NCBI RefSeq assembly: GCF_964204645.1
Contig: NC_134025.1
Location: 27,620,001-27,684,000 of the forward strand
Direction of reading: 5' to 3'
Origin: Tubulanus polymorphus
Taxonomy: Eukaryota; Nemertea; Palaeonemertea; Tubulaniformes; Tubulanidae
Length of the DNA stretch: 64,000 nt
Shown: positions 45,771-59,931 of the stretch, piece by piece
Layout of the letters: each line of letters opens with the position of its first letter
Numbering within the stretch: the first letter of the stretch is position 1
Program-made: the position numbers and the translations under genes
Notes under the pieces: model-generated
Seen by the model: the letters and a program-made list of their open reading frames with translations, nothing else
What the model was told of the DNA's origin: nothing
Database searches by the model: none

Positions 45771-47205
45771 TTGAGCAAATAAACGTTCCTTACTTTTGAA
45801 ATATGAAGCAACCAATGATACAACGAAACAAAGCCGTGAACCTTTGCCTTGCATTGCTGTGACATTGTTCTGTTTTCTGTTATTATTAGATGGAATTAGT
45901 ATTTCGCAACATCGTTTCATAGGAACCACCCCTGGCTGCAGAAGTGTTCGTTGCGTTGTTTTTCAATTTCAAAAAGAAAAATAGAATGTTTCTACAACGC
46001 CAAATTCCTTTTCTAAGGCTAGAAATTACCTTAAGTTTTCCGTTCTGGTGGTGTTCCTAAGTTGAGTTATTTCACTAAGATATCCAACCCTTATCGGTCA
46101 TTACGCCCGATCCAAAGCCGCAGTTTCACGATCCTCCACTATGATTTAGCATTTGATCCCTGACAAACAAGCCATGTAGGATCGATACAGAACGGTTGTT
46201 ATAAGGTTCAATTTCTTAATGATTTTTTGCCAAAAAAATCCCAACTCGATTGCACTAAAGTTTTCCGCCCAATCGATAGCAGAACAGCGGAGGAGTCAAA
46301 GATTTATTAGTACACGGTTGGAATCCTTATTTTCACAAAAAAGTGTCATGTCACTGTTCCGTCGCCCTTTGACAACCGCGTGTACCGGTTCTAAGAGGGG
46401 TTTATTGCTGCTACTTTTTCTGATAAACCACTGGATCCGCGCGCCAGCGGGACCAGTCTAGCCGAGCGAATTTTGATATAGAAGATGGCAGCACCAGTCG
46501 GTGCATCAGTTCAGTATGGAGTTGCGAGTGTGTACTCAGATTTTAGTTAACTCAAAATGTTCAATGATCTGAACGCTTGCACTATTTTACATTAAAAAAT
46601 CTTCATCCTTTTCTATGAAACTGCATTTTGAATGAAAGATTTAAAAGACGAACCTCAGCACACGTTTTATGTTAATTTTAGCAAAAGCTTATAAAAGATG
46701 TCTTCGATCGATAAACGTAAAAAACACTTGAGTAAACTTATTCGCCGGAAGCGATGACTGGCGCATGTCTACATTGTATACGCGGTATGTTGTTCGGTTC
46801 GTCGATGTAGGGAATTCTGAAAATATTTTACAGAGATTTAAAACAAGTTTATTTTGTAAGTTGATGCAGCGTTCAAGTAGCGTGGAAGGTATTTTGTGTA
46901 ATCAGAGGATTAAGCACAATTTCAAGTGATTCACGAGGTTGGCCTTGCATTGTTAGTGGAATTAAGCGGCTGTTAAAAATAAAAAATCATATTTCATTCA
47001 ATTTGCGCGGATTTTACGTTCACAGTCACTCGGCAAACTTCTTTAACAGGTGGTCATGCTACTACTGATGTGGTTATGAATTGCTCGAAGCTTTTGGATG
47101 GAGGAAGCAGAAGAGAATCGGTGTGAAACAATGTTGTAATTGACCCAAATTGGCTGAGAAATTGATAAGGTCTATAAATTAGATTAGATTGATAAAAAAG
47201 CCAAG
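45771..47205. other. intergenic region and probable CCDC88 promoter / 5' UTR
   Basis: No ORF here matches a known family. An AATAAA at 45778-45783 could end the GPCR transcript. A GC-richer patch at about 46370-46550 contains GAAGATGGCAGC, a well-placed ATG that opens only 21 codons (46485-46550). It is a candidate transcription start or 5' UTR region for CCDC88, but no splice link to 47206 could be shown. Confidence 0.3.
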
Positions 47206-50200
47206 ATGTCAAAGAATATCCTTCAGATCATAGAGTCACCTCTCGTGACATGGGTAAGCCGATATAATCTAAAAATACTGAAGATTGGTTAGAATGTTTT
47301 AAATAGAAATCTTTGTTGTAGTATAACTTGTTGAATGTGATAGATTGAACTGTGTTTTATTATGATTGCTGATCTTTATTTCAGATGCAGACCTTCGATA
47401 AGCATTACAAATTGGATTATGAAGGTTTGGTCGATGGTGTTTATGTTCAAGAGGTTATGTGTCACATGTGAGTATATAACATATTTTCGATGTTAATAAA
47501 TAAGTCATTCTACGCTGTAATCAAATGGCATTTCCTGAATGAATGAAAGCCTTATTTCACCTCATATCCTGCCATGCATGACAATGAAATTAGATTCCGA
47601 ATGTCAAAATAACAATTTCTTAATTGGGTTATCATCAGAAATTTCACCCAAACCACCCACCCAGATCCTAAGCACCTATTGACGATGAAATTGATTTTAG
47701 TGCGATTAGATTTAAGATACAAAAATGATGCGCTGTTTATTGACGAGACACGCATTGCTCGCATTACCTTGTTGCTAGCAAACTGCAGTGTAACAATCCA
47801 TTGTGAAAAATGGAGTCATTTTTGCCAATTCTACAATCGGAATGAACATAATAATGAGAAAACTTGATATCTTAGGTTTGTAATGATAGTTTATTTTTCA
47901 CAGTCGGTTTGAAGTCACAGTGTTTTAAAAGTATCAAGAAAATGTTGTTCTATCTGTGGTAACATCAGACACTCAGGTTCTCGGTGATCAGAAAATTAGT
48001 GTTGATAAACTACTAAGCAATTCCCGTGCTTTTAACGCAGATGTTTCCTTATACTCCAATCAATGATGTAGTGCATAGTCAAATGAATATATTCTTTGCT
48101 TCCTATTTTCCAGCGACCCTCGTGCTAAAGCCGATGCTATTCATCAAGTTGTCGAAGAAAGTTCCGAACGTCTTTTGAACTGGGAAATAATCTTGAAAAA
48201 CATCAAGAGCTATTACGAGGTAATCTTCGACCAATCTTTCACGTTGCCCATGATTTGTGAAAATATTCTATAGCTAGCACTATTTCTATTTGTGTCAAGT
48301 AATCTTTTATTTCTGGGTTAAGTGACCACAATAAAAAATATAGATTTGCCCCCTAATTATAACTAAATAGGTGCCACTTCGAATGGTTATTCATTCATTG
48401 CTTTTGATATCGGTCGTTAATGATATAGAAATTGCCCGTAATAGTGAGGTCAGCGTTTAATAAAAATCATTAGTCACGGAAATCTATGAAATTAGTTATC
48501 CAATTAAATCCAGTTCACTTTCGCAAACAAAGCTATTAACAAACTGAATGAAAGCATTTACCACCAGGCAAAGTTGAGCTGACTGAGAAACCTTTGTACT
48601 TTGAGTTTTGGACTTATTTTTGAATGAATGAAAAGGTGTTTTACTTGTGTGTACCACAGTAATGCATAAATCTATGTTTGTTTCGGTTTTCTTTATTTAG
48701 TTAATTGTAATCAGCTGTCAGAATGTGTATTGTCAATGTCAATGTACTCATTTTATTTGAAATCTTAGTCACAAATTTGGTTCTGATACCTTAGATTGTG
48801 TCGGGGAAAGTGTCAAGAAATTTGTGTTACTTTTCCATTTGTCCTATATTTTCTCGAGTCCTGTTCTTTTTTCATAGTTTACTTATCAATAGGGATCTGT
48901 TGGGATCTTCAATTATGGACCACCTATGAATTGATTGCTTGTTCAATGTTCGGCATTTCTGCGAAAAACATTCTGAAACTTCGCTGCTGGTGTATAGACA
49001 AACAACTCAATTTACCGAACTGATAGTTTGCGGACTGTGAGAAATTAAGTGTCATCGCAATCGTTACACCTGCAGCGACCGGAGTGTACAATTACTGGGA
49101 CCATTAGGATCCGTAGGAAATGTCGATAATTTGACACTAAATAATAGTTATGAGTAATGACTACGGTCCCCATGTGGTAAAAGAATTCAACCACAATAAG
49201 TGTGAACAAGTTGTACCTAAGCACACATTCATTCAGATCATTCAAACTATGATTTATAGAATTTTTTTACACTCTATTATCCATTTGATTTCGACTGCTA
49301 TTGAATTGCACTCTCACTTTTCTTTATTTGACTCGGATAAGGAATACGCAATTTAGCCTCATTTTGTATTATAACTAGAATAGAATTAAATCCATTCTGC
49401 TGAACTCTAGATATTTTCTATTACGTATGCCACAAAGATGCAACATATTTTACAAGTTTGCATCTAGACTGAATTTTGTTATTCCTTTATGTGAACATGT
49501 TGTAGGCCTTCTAGAGTTTTGCTTTGTAAAGCATTTACGCATATTCAGCAGGGGTCCCATCTTGTTGGGCTTTGATCACATAATTTTTTAATTTCCATTA
49601 TGCAAGCTCTAGTGAATAACAATAGTTTCTGAACAGTCATGAGCCTCCCGCCGCATGCGTTGTTGTGCCAAGTGCTAGGAAGAGTTATTCATTATCATGG
49701 AAATGATATTTCAAAGAAAGAAAAAAAAACAAGAAATGGAAATTACTTTTCTTTGTTGTTTTCTCCCTATAGCAATATAAACCTTTCATTACTAGCGAGA
49801 TTGATTATCAGCACTACTGTTTAACTAGAGTCACTGCAATTCTATTGATAACGATGGAAATATATATATATATAGATTATTGATCTGAACATGGTATTGA
49901 ATATGATTTCATTGATCGATTGGTGATTGATTATAAGTCCGATCAAATGCAGTTTCCCTTCCCTTTTTATCATACGTTTACGAACATACCTGTAATTTCT
50001 TAATAACTACTTTAATCAACTCTGAATTCAATATTCCTCCTATCCGTGTTTATCTATAAGAAGTAATGATTTGTTGATTTACCTGTTTAGTGTAAATAAT
50101 TGCAGAATTCGTTCTCTGTTTCGATTTCAGGATGTTCTACAGCAACTGATTATTATGCCGCTACCTAATGTTATGACAATCAGTAGATCACCGGATTCTG

Positions 50201-53200
50201 GTAAGCTTCTTATCTTTGCGAAGTTGAGAACGTTTATTTTCATTAACGTGGTTCGTGTTGTTATTGCTCTTGATTAAATTTCGAGTTAGATCATGATATT
50301 TTCAATTATATGCCTCATGTAAGTGTTTGTTCATGATCCCCAATTACTCTAAAAACAGATATACTTCATGCAGAAAACATTAATTGGGAAGAGTACTTTT
50401 TAAATAGTTGATTGTAGTAATTCTGAGTCTGAAGTATCCGATCACCGAGTATAGTACTTGTATTTACTAGGCCTAGAAACGTTTAAATTTACACATTTAC
50501 TGTTTCGTTTTTCAGATTCCGCTCATGATGAAATAAAGAAATTTCTACTGCTGGTTCTGGGATGCGCCGTCCAGTGCGAGAGAAAAGGAGAATTTATCGA
50601 CAACATCAAACAGTTAGATATAGAAACTCAGGCGGCTATCGTCGAATGCATCAAAGAGGTAGGGCACCGTAGTGCAAGCATACTTCAACGATAAAACATC
50701 ACTAGTTGCCATAGAGATTCAATAATACTATGAAAAGTATATATCGACAAACTTATTAAACGGCTCTGAAGCTTTTTCCGACTGTAGACGAGCTTCCTGA
50801 AAAGATTGCCCTATAAAAAACGCGGTAGCGTTATAATTAAGTTACCGGGTAGTTTGTCACCCGTATATCCGTATTGGAGTTTATTCTTCGCGAATCCTGG
50901 GGGAAATTATTCCAAACCGAACCAATTTCACTGAAAATAATGTTCGGATTATTATTTCTCATTGTGAAAAATTCTTCGTGTCATTCAATTTCCGGCAGCC
51001 ATTCATCGCGCGAAGAAAAGATCGTATAGCTGTTTTTTTTTTCTCTCGTGACGTTTTTCGACGTAACGATACATGTTTAGAACAAAGATATTGTTAGAAT
51101 GTTCAGGGCGTTTTGTTTATAACGCTAGAAAGAAGTGTGTTAATACTTTCAAAGGAAGATTTATGCGCGGAATTTATCTTCGTGGCCTTCGCAATGTGGG
51201 GAAATCGGTTCAACAGAACAATAATTATTGTGTGAGAATAAAGCTTTATTAAGGCTATGATTAATGATTGTTACAAAAGCAGTGCCGGTCTGTTTGCTTT
51301 CTGATCGGGGTAAAGTGAATTCCACCGGGTAGAGCTATGTACTATTCATTCCTAATATACACAAAGACCAATAATACAAGAATTAGTCATTAAACAGAGT
51401 AAAGTAAATCCAGAAACACAGCGCGTCTATACTACTAAGTCCCTTCGTAATAGCCTTATCGCACGATCAGACAATATTTTTGAAGTAAACGAAATTTTCC
51501 TCGTTCTAGATATAGCAGATATCGGGAAGTTCAATGAACAATACGAACATGATAACAAGAGTAGGCTACCTAATAAAATTTCATACCTATTCTAGAAATT
51601 GAATGCATTGAATACTGATAAATGATTCGATTCTCTATTGAAATGAATTTTTTGTATCATAAATCAAGGGGGTCTAGCCTAAAGACTCGCTTCAGTGGTG
51701 GCATATAACTGTTTATGTAACGATGCTGGGACATGTACACAGGGCGGGACAGGTTTACAGTATTAGTCACCTTATTGTTCATTTGTGAATATTAAATATA
51801 ACAATCAGATGGCAATAGAGTAGAGTAGATATCCCGCGATTTATCCAGTCCTGAGCTGGCACACGCCTGTACAATTCCCACTCAACCAGTTAACAATACC
51901 ACGTGAAATAGCAGATGTGAAACACAGAACGTTTTCAATACATTTTAATGACCTTTCATGTCTGTCAGATGGATTCACTTGATCCATACGCGACCATAAT
52001 AATGTTTACCTTTATAGTGAATCTATGATCCCCTGAGGAGTTTCGATTGTCTGAAACAACGTATTGTTCGCAGATCAATGAAATCTTTGTGTTTATTTCA
52101 ACTTCAGATAACGGATGATAAAAAGAATGTTTGCACCATCGACATAGCATCTCAAGGTGTTACAGATGATACGAAAAATGTCTACAATCAACTGAAATCC
52201 GTCCTTAGGGAAAGAGATATTTACCTAGATGTACGTCAATAATTAGTTGTTTTTGTTGTAAAAACTTCAAACTTTAGCTAATTCATTCTCCATTATTTCA
52301 TCGATTATTAGGAAATCAAAGATTTAACTCAAAGTTTAGATCAGTGTCAAGATCAATTGGATGCCGCTCAGAAAGCCACGGGTAACATCAATCTCAATGT
52401 TCCGTTAACAACGTCCCCTAAAACTCAGGAAAAACATCATCTCGGAGTTGAATTAGCTGATTCGAAAGCCAAACTCAGACGCTTACGACAGGAGATGTAA
52501 GAATTTTGAAATATTCATATATATATAACTTAACACTTGGACATGATATTCCAGAATTGGATTTCATGTTCGATTGTTACGAGTTGCTAACATCTGTTGT
52601 GATAAAGGTTTATCAGGTTTCTACTGATAAAGGGTACGAGATAAAATATAAAACTGTCTAAAATATAAAACTGTCGTCCATGATCTTGTACTTGTAAAAA
52701 TGTTTGGAGAGTTTCCAGATGGTCAGATCATCATATTCTTATTTTGGATGTATTTTATTTGTTATCAGAGAAGACAAAAATGAAGTTACGCAAGAATTGA
52801 GAGATGAAGTTGAAGATCTGAATGCTACATTAACAAGACTTCGTAATGAGGTATCTATCGTTTAGAATTTTCCATTTCAACGAGTGAAAAGAATAGACCT
52901 GTTGTAACCTTTTTTGATGTCGTTTAGAATTTAGCACTGTCACAAGATGCTAGGGCAGCACGAGCTTACCGTGATGAGATCGATGCATTAAAAGAGAAGG
53001 CTAACAGAGCTGAGAAACATGAATCTGAAATCAACAAATACAAGGAGAAATTGAACGAATTGGAATTTTATAAGTCCAGAGTCGAGGTCAGTAATCAAAC
53101 CCGGTTCTGGCGTTCTTTATCTTCGTAGAATGAATGAAATGATTAAAGAGGTGAATGTTGTTTATTTCGGTAGGAATTGCGAGCTGACAATCTGATAGTC

Positions 53201-56200
53201 TGCGAAACTAAAACGATGCTTGAAGATCAACTAGAAGCGTGTCACAAACGCATAGAATCTGTGATAGAACTGGAAAATGAGCTGATGAAATGTAAAAAAC
53301 AATTGGAAGAATTATCAGTGGTAAGTTTTTCCTTAATTTTGATGTTTGTCAGGCTTTATTATCCAATATCTTTCATATTTCAATTTGTATATCTATAGGG
53401 TCGGGACCATGACAGAGAGCAAATCCAAACCTTGATGAGTGAGAATGCTCGTTTGCATTTAGAAGTTAAAGGGCATCTCAATGAGAGTTCTAATCTGGAA
53501 CAAGAGTTACAATCTTCTATCAAAGATAATGAAGCTGGTAAGCCTTTTCTAGAATATTCTTGCTAGTACAAAATGTAGTGTTTTAAAGTTCTTGAGTCTT
53601 GAGGATGTTACGATCTTGTTTCAGGTGCAAGTGGATCGTTGTCAGAACAGCTCAGCGAAACGGTCAACACAAAACTGTTTCGTTTAGAATTAGAAAATCA
53701 GAGATTACAGAAAAAACTACTCGAGAAGCACGACCTGGAAAATACTCACAACACCGAACTGGAGAAAGAGAATCGAAGGCTCGGGAAAAAGATCGAAAAA
53801 TACCAGGAAACGCAAGCGAAAGAATCGGAAGAGATTCTACGATTAGAAACGGAACAACAGGAATTATTGCAAGAACAGGAACAGTTAACGCATACAATCG
53901 AAACGGTTAAAGAATCGACGACTCGTCAAATACGAGAGCTCGAGATGGAGAACGAATACTTGAATCAATCGTTACATACGCTTCGTGAACGCAATGAAAA
54001 AACAAACGATATACGACTGCAGGAGTTGGAACGCGATAATAAACGAATGGATAAAACGGTGAAGGATCTAACGAATAATCTGTCGACGTTGGACTTCGAT
54101 CATCGGAAATTGCAGAAATCGTACGAAAAACTGCGAGAGAACGTGTCGAAAATCAGCGAACTAGAACAGAACAGGGACGCGTTGGAGAAACAAAACGCTG
54201 AATTAACTAGAACTGTTCAAACGTTGAAGCTTACCTGTGATAAATACGAAACTTTAGAACAAAATATGTCTGACTTAGAAGTCGAAAATCAAAAGTTAGT
54301 CAATAACGTGCAGAATCTTAAATCGGTTATATCGAAATTGGAGAAATTCGAACAGGATTGCGTCACTTTATCGTTGGAAAATCAAAAGATGCAACGTACT
54401 TGCGACAATATGAAGAAGTCTGCGACGCGGGTTGTTGAGCTCGAACACGAGAAAGATCAGTTAAGCAACGAAATTCAACAGCTTAAAAAGACAATTCAGG
54501 TTCAAATAACGGAGAAATCAAAATACGAACAAATTGAAATCGACACTCTCGATGTTGATAATGAAAATCAGAAGTTATTGAAAAATTTACAACTAGTGAC
54601 AAAACGGGTCGAACAGTTACAAGCTGATAACGATGATCTAGAAACTGAAAACGAAAAACTATTGAAATCATTGGAAACTGTGAAACTGTCCGTCAGAAAG
54701 TTGGATGATCTGGAAAAAATGAATCGCGAATTCGAAATCGACGTTAGCAATTTGCAAAAACAGAAAATGGCTTTAGAACGAGAAACGAAGAAGTTGAAAC
54801 AGTCGAATGAAGTAAGAGAATCTAGTCTAGACGAGATGAATGCTAAACTAGCGTTACTCGAAAGAGAGAACACTGATATGAAGAAACAGGTTGATTACCA
54901 GACTGATGTCGGCAGTAGAGTGAAAGAATTAGAAACGGAAAATCGTGAATTGATCCATAATCTTACAGTTGACAAGAAAACGTTGACTAAACTGAGAGAG
55001 GTACGTACTGAGTTTTATTTATCATTTTCATTTATCAATAATATCAAAAATACATACATACTCTTTATGTATTTTTGATGATATGCACTGTACATTTCGA
55101 GATTTTGACACAATGAAGGAGCAAGCCAATGGCTGTGCAAACATTAAAAGAAACAAGAATTGAGATTTGGAAACTGATCAATTTGGTAATTCGATTTTAG
55201 GACCTTGTGAATGAAAAGGTGAAGTGTCAACAATTGGATAATCAGTTAGAGAAATTAACGTGGAAATTGGATAAGATTGGTTTGAAGAAAGAATCGATTT
55301 TAGCGACAGAGGTTGAAGCCGAAGGAGAAAGGTATGTTGATATCTATTGAGCCATTTTTGGTATTGAAAGGTAGCAGGTAATGATTTTGAATATTTGTTT
55401 TTTTAGTCGAATGAAAGCTTTAGAAACGATGATGGAAGACGTGCTGAAGAAAAGCCTCGAAACGCGAGATGAGAAAATAGATGTGCTCGAGTTACGTCTG
55501 GAAGAATCGAAACTGAGGAACACAAAACTACAGGACGAGCTGAAACAGAATCGTGTACAGATGGAACTGTTCAGAGAGGAATTCGGCGAGATGCACGATT
55601 CAGAGATGATCGATCAACAAAATAATCACAGCAATCGTAGTAATAGCGTCGGTAGTTTACAAACTAGTCCAGAACATACGTGTAAACAGGGGTGTGTATT
55701 CTTCTTAACGCTGCTGTAAAGATCAGTGAAATTTGGTCTTTAATTGATGTATTTTTCCTTTATAGTCGAGTCAAAACATCGGTCAATTTCACTCCAACAC
55801 GAAATACACCATCGGAATTCCTAATGATTCGTGAACATCTAGTTGATGTTGAACGTACGGTAGGTTTGAATGTTTTGTAGTTTTATGATTGGTTTGAATC
55901 TGTTTGTAGGATTGTAATGATGAACTAAGTTTAGATTGACCTGATATCACTTATATTATTGATGTGTTGATCAGGACATGATCACATAATCTTCTCTCTG
56001 AACAAGCCCTCAATAAAGATCTAATCTTCATTTCCCATCAATTCTGCCTTTTATGAGACTTGAGATTGATTTTTACTCCTCAGAATGCTGCGCTTGCAAC
56101 TGAAAATAAGATAATGAAAACGACTGTTCAGAATTTGGAAAATCGATGTCAGAACTTGGAAACTAAAGCTAATGCGTTACAGAATCATAACTCTGAGTTA

Positions 56201-59200
56201 CAGGTGAGTTTATCAAGCCCATAATAAATGCTCATCGCATCTACCAGAGGTCATGATTATGTGGAATTTGATGTACTTATCGTAATGTCGTTTCGATTGC
56301 AGATGTCTAGCAGCAACCTTCAGTCACAGATCGCGAAACTACAAGTAGAAAACTCGACATTAGAGTCGCAGAACTATACCCTACAAGGTCAGACGGAAAC
56401 GTTGAGAGCTCTGCAGATTGATCACGAATCATTAGTCGGTCGACATGAAGAGTTACAGAACGCTCACGAATCTCTGGTCGGTGATCACGAAATACTTCAG
56501 CAACTTCACGAACAACTGTCGGTCGATTACGAAACGTTGATCTCCGAACACGGCAATCTGAAATCCGCCCATAAATCCGTCCGACACGAGTTCAAAGAAC
56601 TGAATGAGAAATACCAACGTTTGCTTCGCGACAAGGAGTACGTCGAACGTATGAAGGTCACAGTCGAGCAAGATCAACAAAAACTTCGCTCGGATTCGAA
56701 GTCTTTAGGCACGCTACAAGTGGATTACGTGAACACGCGCGAAGAGTTGAATCGCGTCAATAATAATTACGATAAATTGAACGGCGAATACGGAGATTTA
56801 CTGAGGGAATACAAGAACGTGAAATCATCGTATAACTCATTACAGTTGAAACATACAGAATTACAAGGAGATATGGCTGATTGTAGAGATCAACTGAACA
56901 CGATGGATGTCGAAGTTTCAAAAATGGCCAACAAGGTGGAAGTAAGTATATTGAAGTGTATTTAAAATTGGATAAAGCGTTGAAGGTTTGGCTAGTTAAT
57001 CGTGTTAATTCTCTTATTTGACAGGCTTTAGAGTCACTAAACGCTCAACTGGCGGAAGAAAACAAAAGTCTGATTCATCAGTTGCAGACATTACTCGCTC
57101 AGAACCACGAACTGATAACGCAGACGTTAGAATCAAAAGATCAGTTCTATGAAGAAGAGAGAAGTTACATGGAAAAACTGTCCGATCTACGGCGACAGAA
57201 AGAGAAACTCGAAGAGAAAATAATGGAGCAATATAAACGCAATGATCCTCCTAAGAAGTAAGTGTTTATACCTAATATTAGAAAAAGTGATGAATATAAA
57301 GTAAACTTGTGTTTGGTTTCTAATAAGCAAGTCTTGTATTTCAGAAATCGAAGTTTCGGGGCACATCTCGTAAGGAAAGCCAGAGGTTTTATTACAAAGG
57401 TATGAAAAACTGAAGACTATCAGATATAATTGAAAAAGCTATGAATTTTGAGCTTAATATGTAAATGTTGTGTTTGTTTTTCAGCGAAATCGTGGCAGTA
57501 AATTCGATGTGAATTCATCATCTCCTGATCAATCTATCTGTGATCCTGCAAATGAATCATTCAGTAGTTCAGAGACTGCAAGCCGTAAATACAGTGAGTC
57601 AACGTATTTCGAAATCTAGAATATCTGTTTCAGAACAAGTATATACTAAAGACAATACTTTGATATTAATTACAGGTGATCCGAATTATCGCAGTACACA
57701 AGACTTAACTTCATCTAGTCCAAAACTTTCTAAACAAGGAAAACATTTGTCATCATCGACAACTGCTGTGAATCTGCTCGGCAAAAAGGAATCAAATGAA
57801 GGTGGATTTTCATTTAGCTTGAAAGGTAAAGGTTGCACAGCTTGATAGTATTGTAGTTTGTGAGATACACTGTAGGTGGGAGGCTCGTAGATTGATCTAT
57901 AAATGCTGATGAATAATGCTTTCGTCTACTGTAATAATCTTCTAAACTGTAGTTGTTTTTGCGCTTGAAAATTGAACACTCTTAATTTTACTGATATGAG
58001 CAGCACTTAGAGTAGTTATGGTTTTGGTGCGCATTGATGATTAACTGTCCGTAGATATAGCTTTTTTCGCTAACGTTTTCTGCCAACAACTTTTAGGCTC
58101 TAAATCGAATGATGATCTCTTGGATGAAGGTACAGCACGTTCAAAAAAGAAATCTCGTACACCCCGTAAAGGTATAACAGGTTAAAGGAGACACTTTAAT
58201 TAGTTTTTTGCTTATCTAATTATCATCTTTTATAATAAGCATCACAAAAAATATTATTTATCACACCGACACAACAAACTGAAAATGTATGTTATTCACT
58301 CAGTTTACTAATTCATTAAGATTTGTGTGTAATTTTAAGATTTCATTTGTTTATTCTTGTAAAATGTTCACTTGTTATTGATCAATGATATGAAACATTA
58401 CTCAGTATATATGCGATTCATTGTAGTATCATTGTTCATTTAGCCGATGTGGTTGAATTGAATGAGAAAATTAATGCTCATTTCTGTTAATTCTAGATGA
58501 TAAAATCAGCCAGAAATCTGAATCATCGGCATCATCCGGCACTCCGGCTGTTCCGAAGAAGAAACTCATTCCGGGTTCTATGAGTATTTATGATCGATCT
58601 CCTAATACATCGCCGCGTAGTTCCACTGCTAGTTTATTGTCGATGATGGAATTTCTGGATGATATCAGTACTCGGTCTCCTGCCTCGAGGGTAATTACTT
58701 CAATCTCACCGACAATTTCTATTTCCTTTTCATCGACATTGAAGTCCTCATTGTGCGATTATTTGTTTTATTTTGTACGTTTATTTTCCAGCGTAAAATG
58801 GTTCGAAAAGAATTGGATAAAAAGGTCGAAGCAGAACCGGCGAAACCAGTATCGGTGACTCCATCTAAACCCGATATCGTAGCTTCGCCGAGGTCGGATA
58901 CTATCAGCGAATTGTCCGATAATAGTCCGAGTCGTCGACAGTTACCGCAGGTTCCTCGTTCTCCGGTCGGTAGCGTGCGTTCGCAACAATCGCAGGAGAG
59001 TCCGCCGCGACCTAAACCCGACCTAGTTCCCGATCGCCGTCATTCGACCTTCGTTCCGCCGAAAGATGTAGCGAGTTCAGACGAGAGACTGGTCAGCGCG
59101 CGGCGATATTCGGCGCAAACCGGTCCGTATAAACCGCCGTTAGATACGAGCTTCGTTAGTTTACCGGGTACATCCACTCTACCGGGTACTTCTACCCCGA

Positions 59201-59931
59201 TGTTCCGTCAGAGTAACCAGCAACCTCCCGTCAGAGCTCGCCCTCGCCAGCGTCCAGCCAGCGCTCGACTCGTTAGAGAACCTAACTCACCCGCTCTAGA
59301 TAAACAAATGATGCACGAGGGTCCGGATGCGTCGTTTATCTCAGGCGGCGCTGGCGCTGGTGGTGGTGGTGGTGGTGACAATCGTTATAATCGTAGAGCT
59401 TTATCTCCACCTCCTCTACCTCAGAAACCGAATAACAGATCGGTGAGCGTGTCCGGGGATAGTTACTCTACTTTAGAGCGTCGACAACTACCTCGACACC
59501 CGCCACCCCTCATTCCAAATAGACCACCCATTCCGAGTAGTAAACCGCCGCTGCCGATGTCGCAGGAAAATCGTACGCATTATACTACGAACAATCTAGC
59601 GCCTTCGCACGGACCGCCGGTACCGCCACCTAGGAAACGAGTTGGCAGCAATCCGAATCTGTTGGATGACGAGCCGGCGACGCCCGTATTCCGTAATCTC
59701 GTGCGTCCGGCTAGCGCGCACGTCTCCACACGACCTTCGATGAATTATTCCTCATCGAGAACGTCGTTAGCGACGTTACAACAGCCGTCGGCGTCTGATA
59801 CTGAAACTAAAGACAACCTACCTGATTCTGCATCGGCGCCATCTAATGGGGAACAAACGAACAATAATACAACTGATGAATCTGGTAAACCGAAGAAGAA
59901 TTCAATCTGGTATGAATATGGCTGTGTGTGA
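47206..59931 (+). CDS. CCDC88: CCDC88 (Girdin/Daple) homologue, 24 coding exons
   Basis: The model encodes 1961 residues; vertebrate Girdin and Daple are about 1870 and 2030. Exons: 47206-47253, 47385-47467, 48114-48219, 50131-50200, 50516-50658, 52108-52230, 52312-52496, 52769-52850, 52928-53086, 53174-53320, 53399-53537, 53625-55000, 55201-55331, 55407-55691, 55766-55859, 56084-56203, 56303-56941, 57025-57257, 57345-57399, 57485-57593, 57676-57825, 58097-58171, 58497-58690, 58792-59931. All junctions keep frame; the 55691 donor is the least certain. Residues 1-190 form the HOOK domain, with SPLVTW, LVDGV and [11 protein letters not shown]. Residues about 190-1390 are coiled coil, with [13 protein letters not shown] and [15 protein letters not shown] as family signatures. 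The tail is Pro- and Ser-rich with a GBA-like motif and ends YGCV. Family knowledge: these proteins link dynein, actin, G-alpha-i and Dishevelled in migration, trafficking and Wnt/polarity signalling. Confidence 0.95.
53625..55000 (+). other. CCDC88: CCDC88 large coiled-coil exon 12
   Basis: This 1376-base exon encodes about 459 residues of nearly pure coiled coil rich in Leu, Glu, Lys, Asn and Gln, with repeated patterns such as [16 protein letters not shown] and LSLENQKM. It carries most of the long central rod. The open frame runs past the GAG/GTACGT donor at 55001 into intron, giving a false tail. Confidence 0.9.
58637..58657 (+). other. CCDC88: candidate GBA (G-alpha binding and activating) motif in CCDC88
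   Basis: Residues 1565-1571 read LSMMEFL, followed by Asp-Asp. This fits the published GBA pattern: hydrophobic, Ser/Thr, hydrophobic, any, Asp/Glu, Phe, hydrophobic. It lies in the Ser-rich tail, at the place where Girdin and Daple carry their GBA motif. Function is inferred from the pattern and position only. Confidence 0.6.
59917..59931 (+). other. CCDC88: C-terminal PDZ-binding motif YGCV and stop of CCDC88
   Basis: The protein ends SIWYEYGCV before TGA. Gly-Cys-Val at the C-terminus is the known PDZ ligand by which Daple (CCDC88C) binds Dishevelled. Its presence here points to a Daple-type tail. Confidence 0.75.

Noticed and set aside
45522-45929. 135-residue minus-strand ORF rich in Asn-Pro-Ile/Leu
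   Set aside because: It is a translation of the telomere-like repeat on the opposite strand.
53599-53910. Overlapping basic ORF in CCDC88 exon 12
   Set aside because: It is an alternative-frame shadow of the coiled-coil coding sequence.
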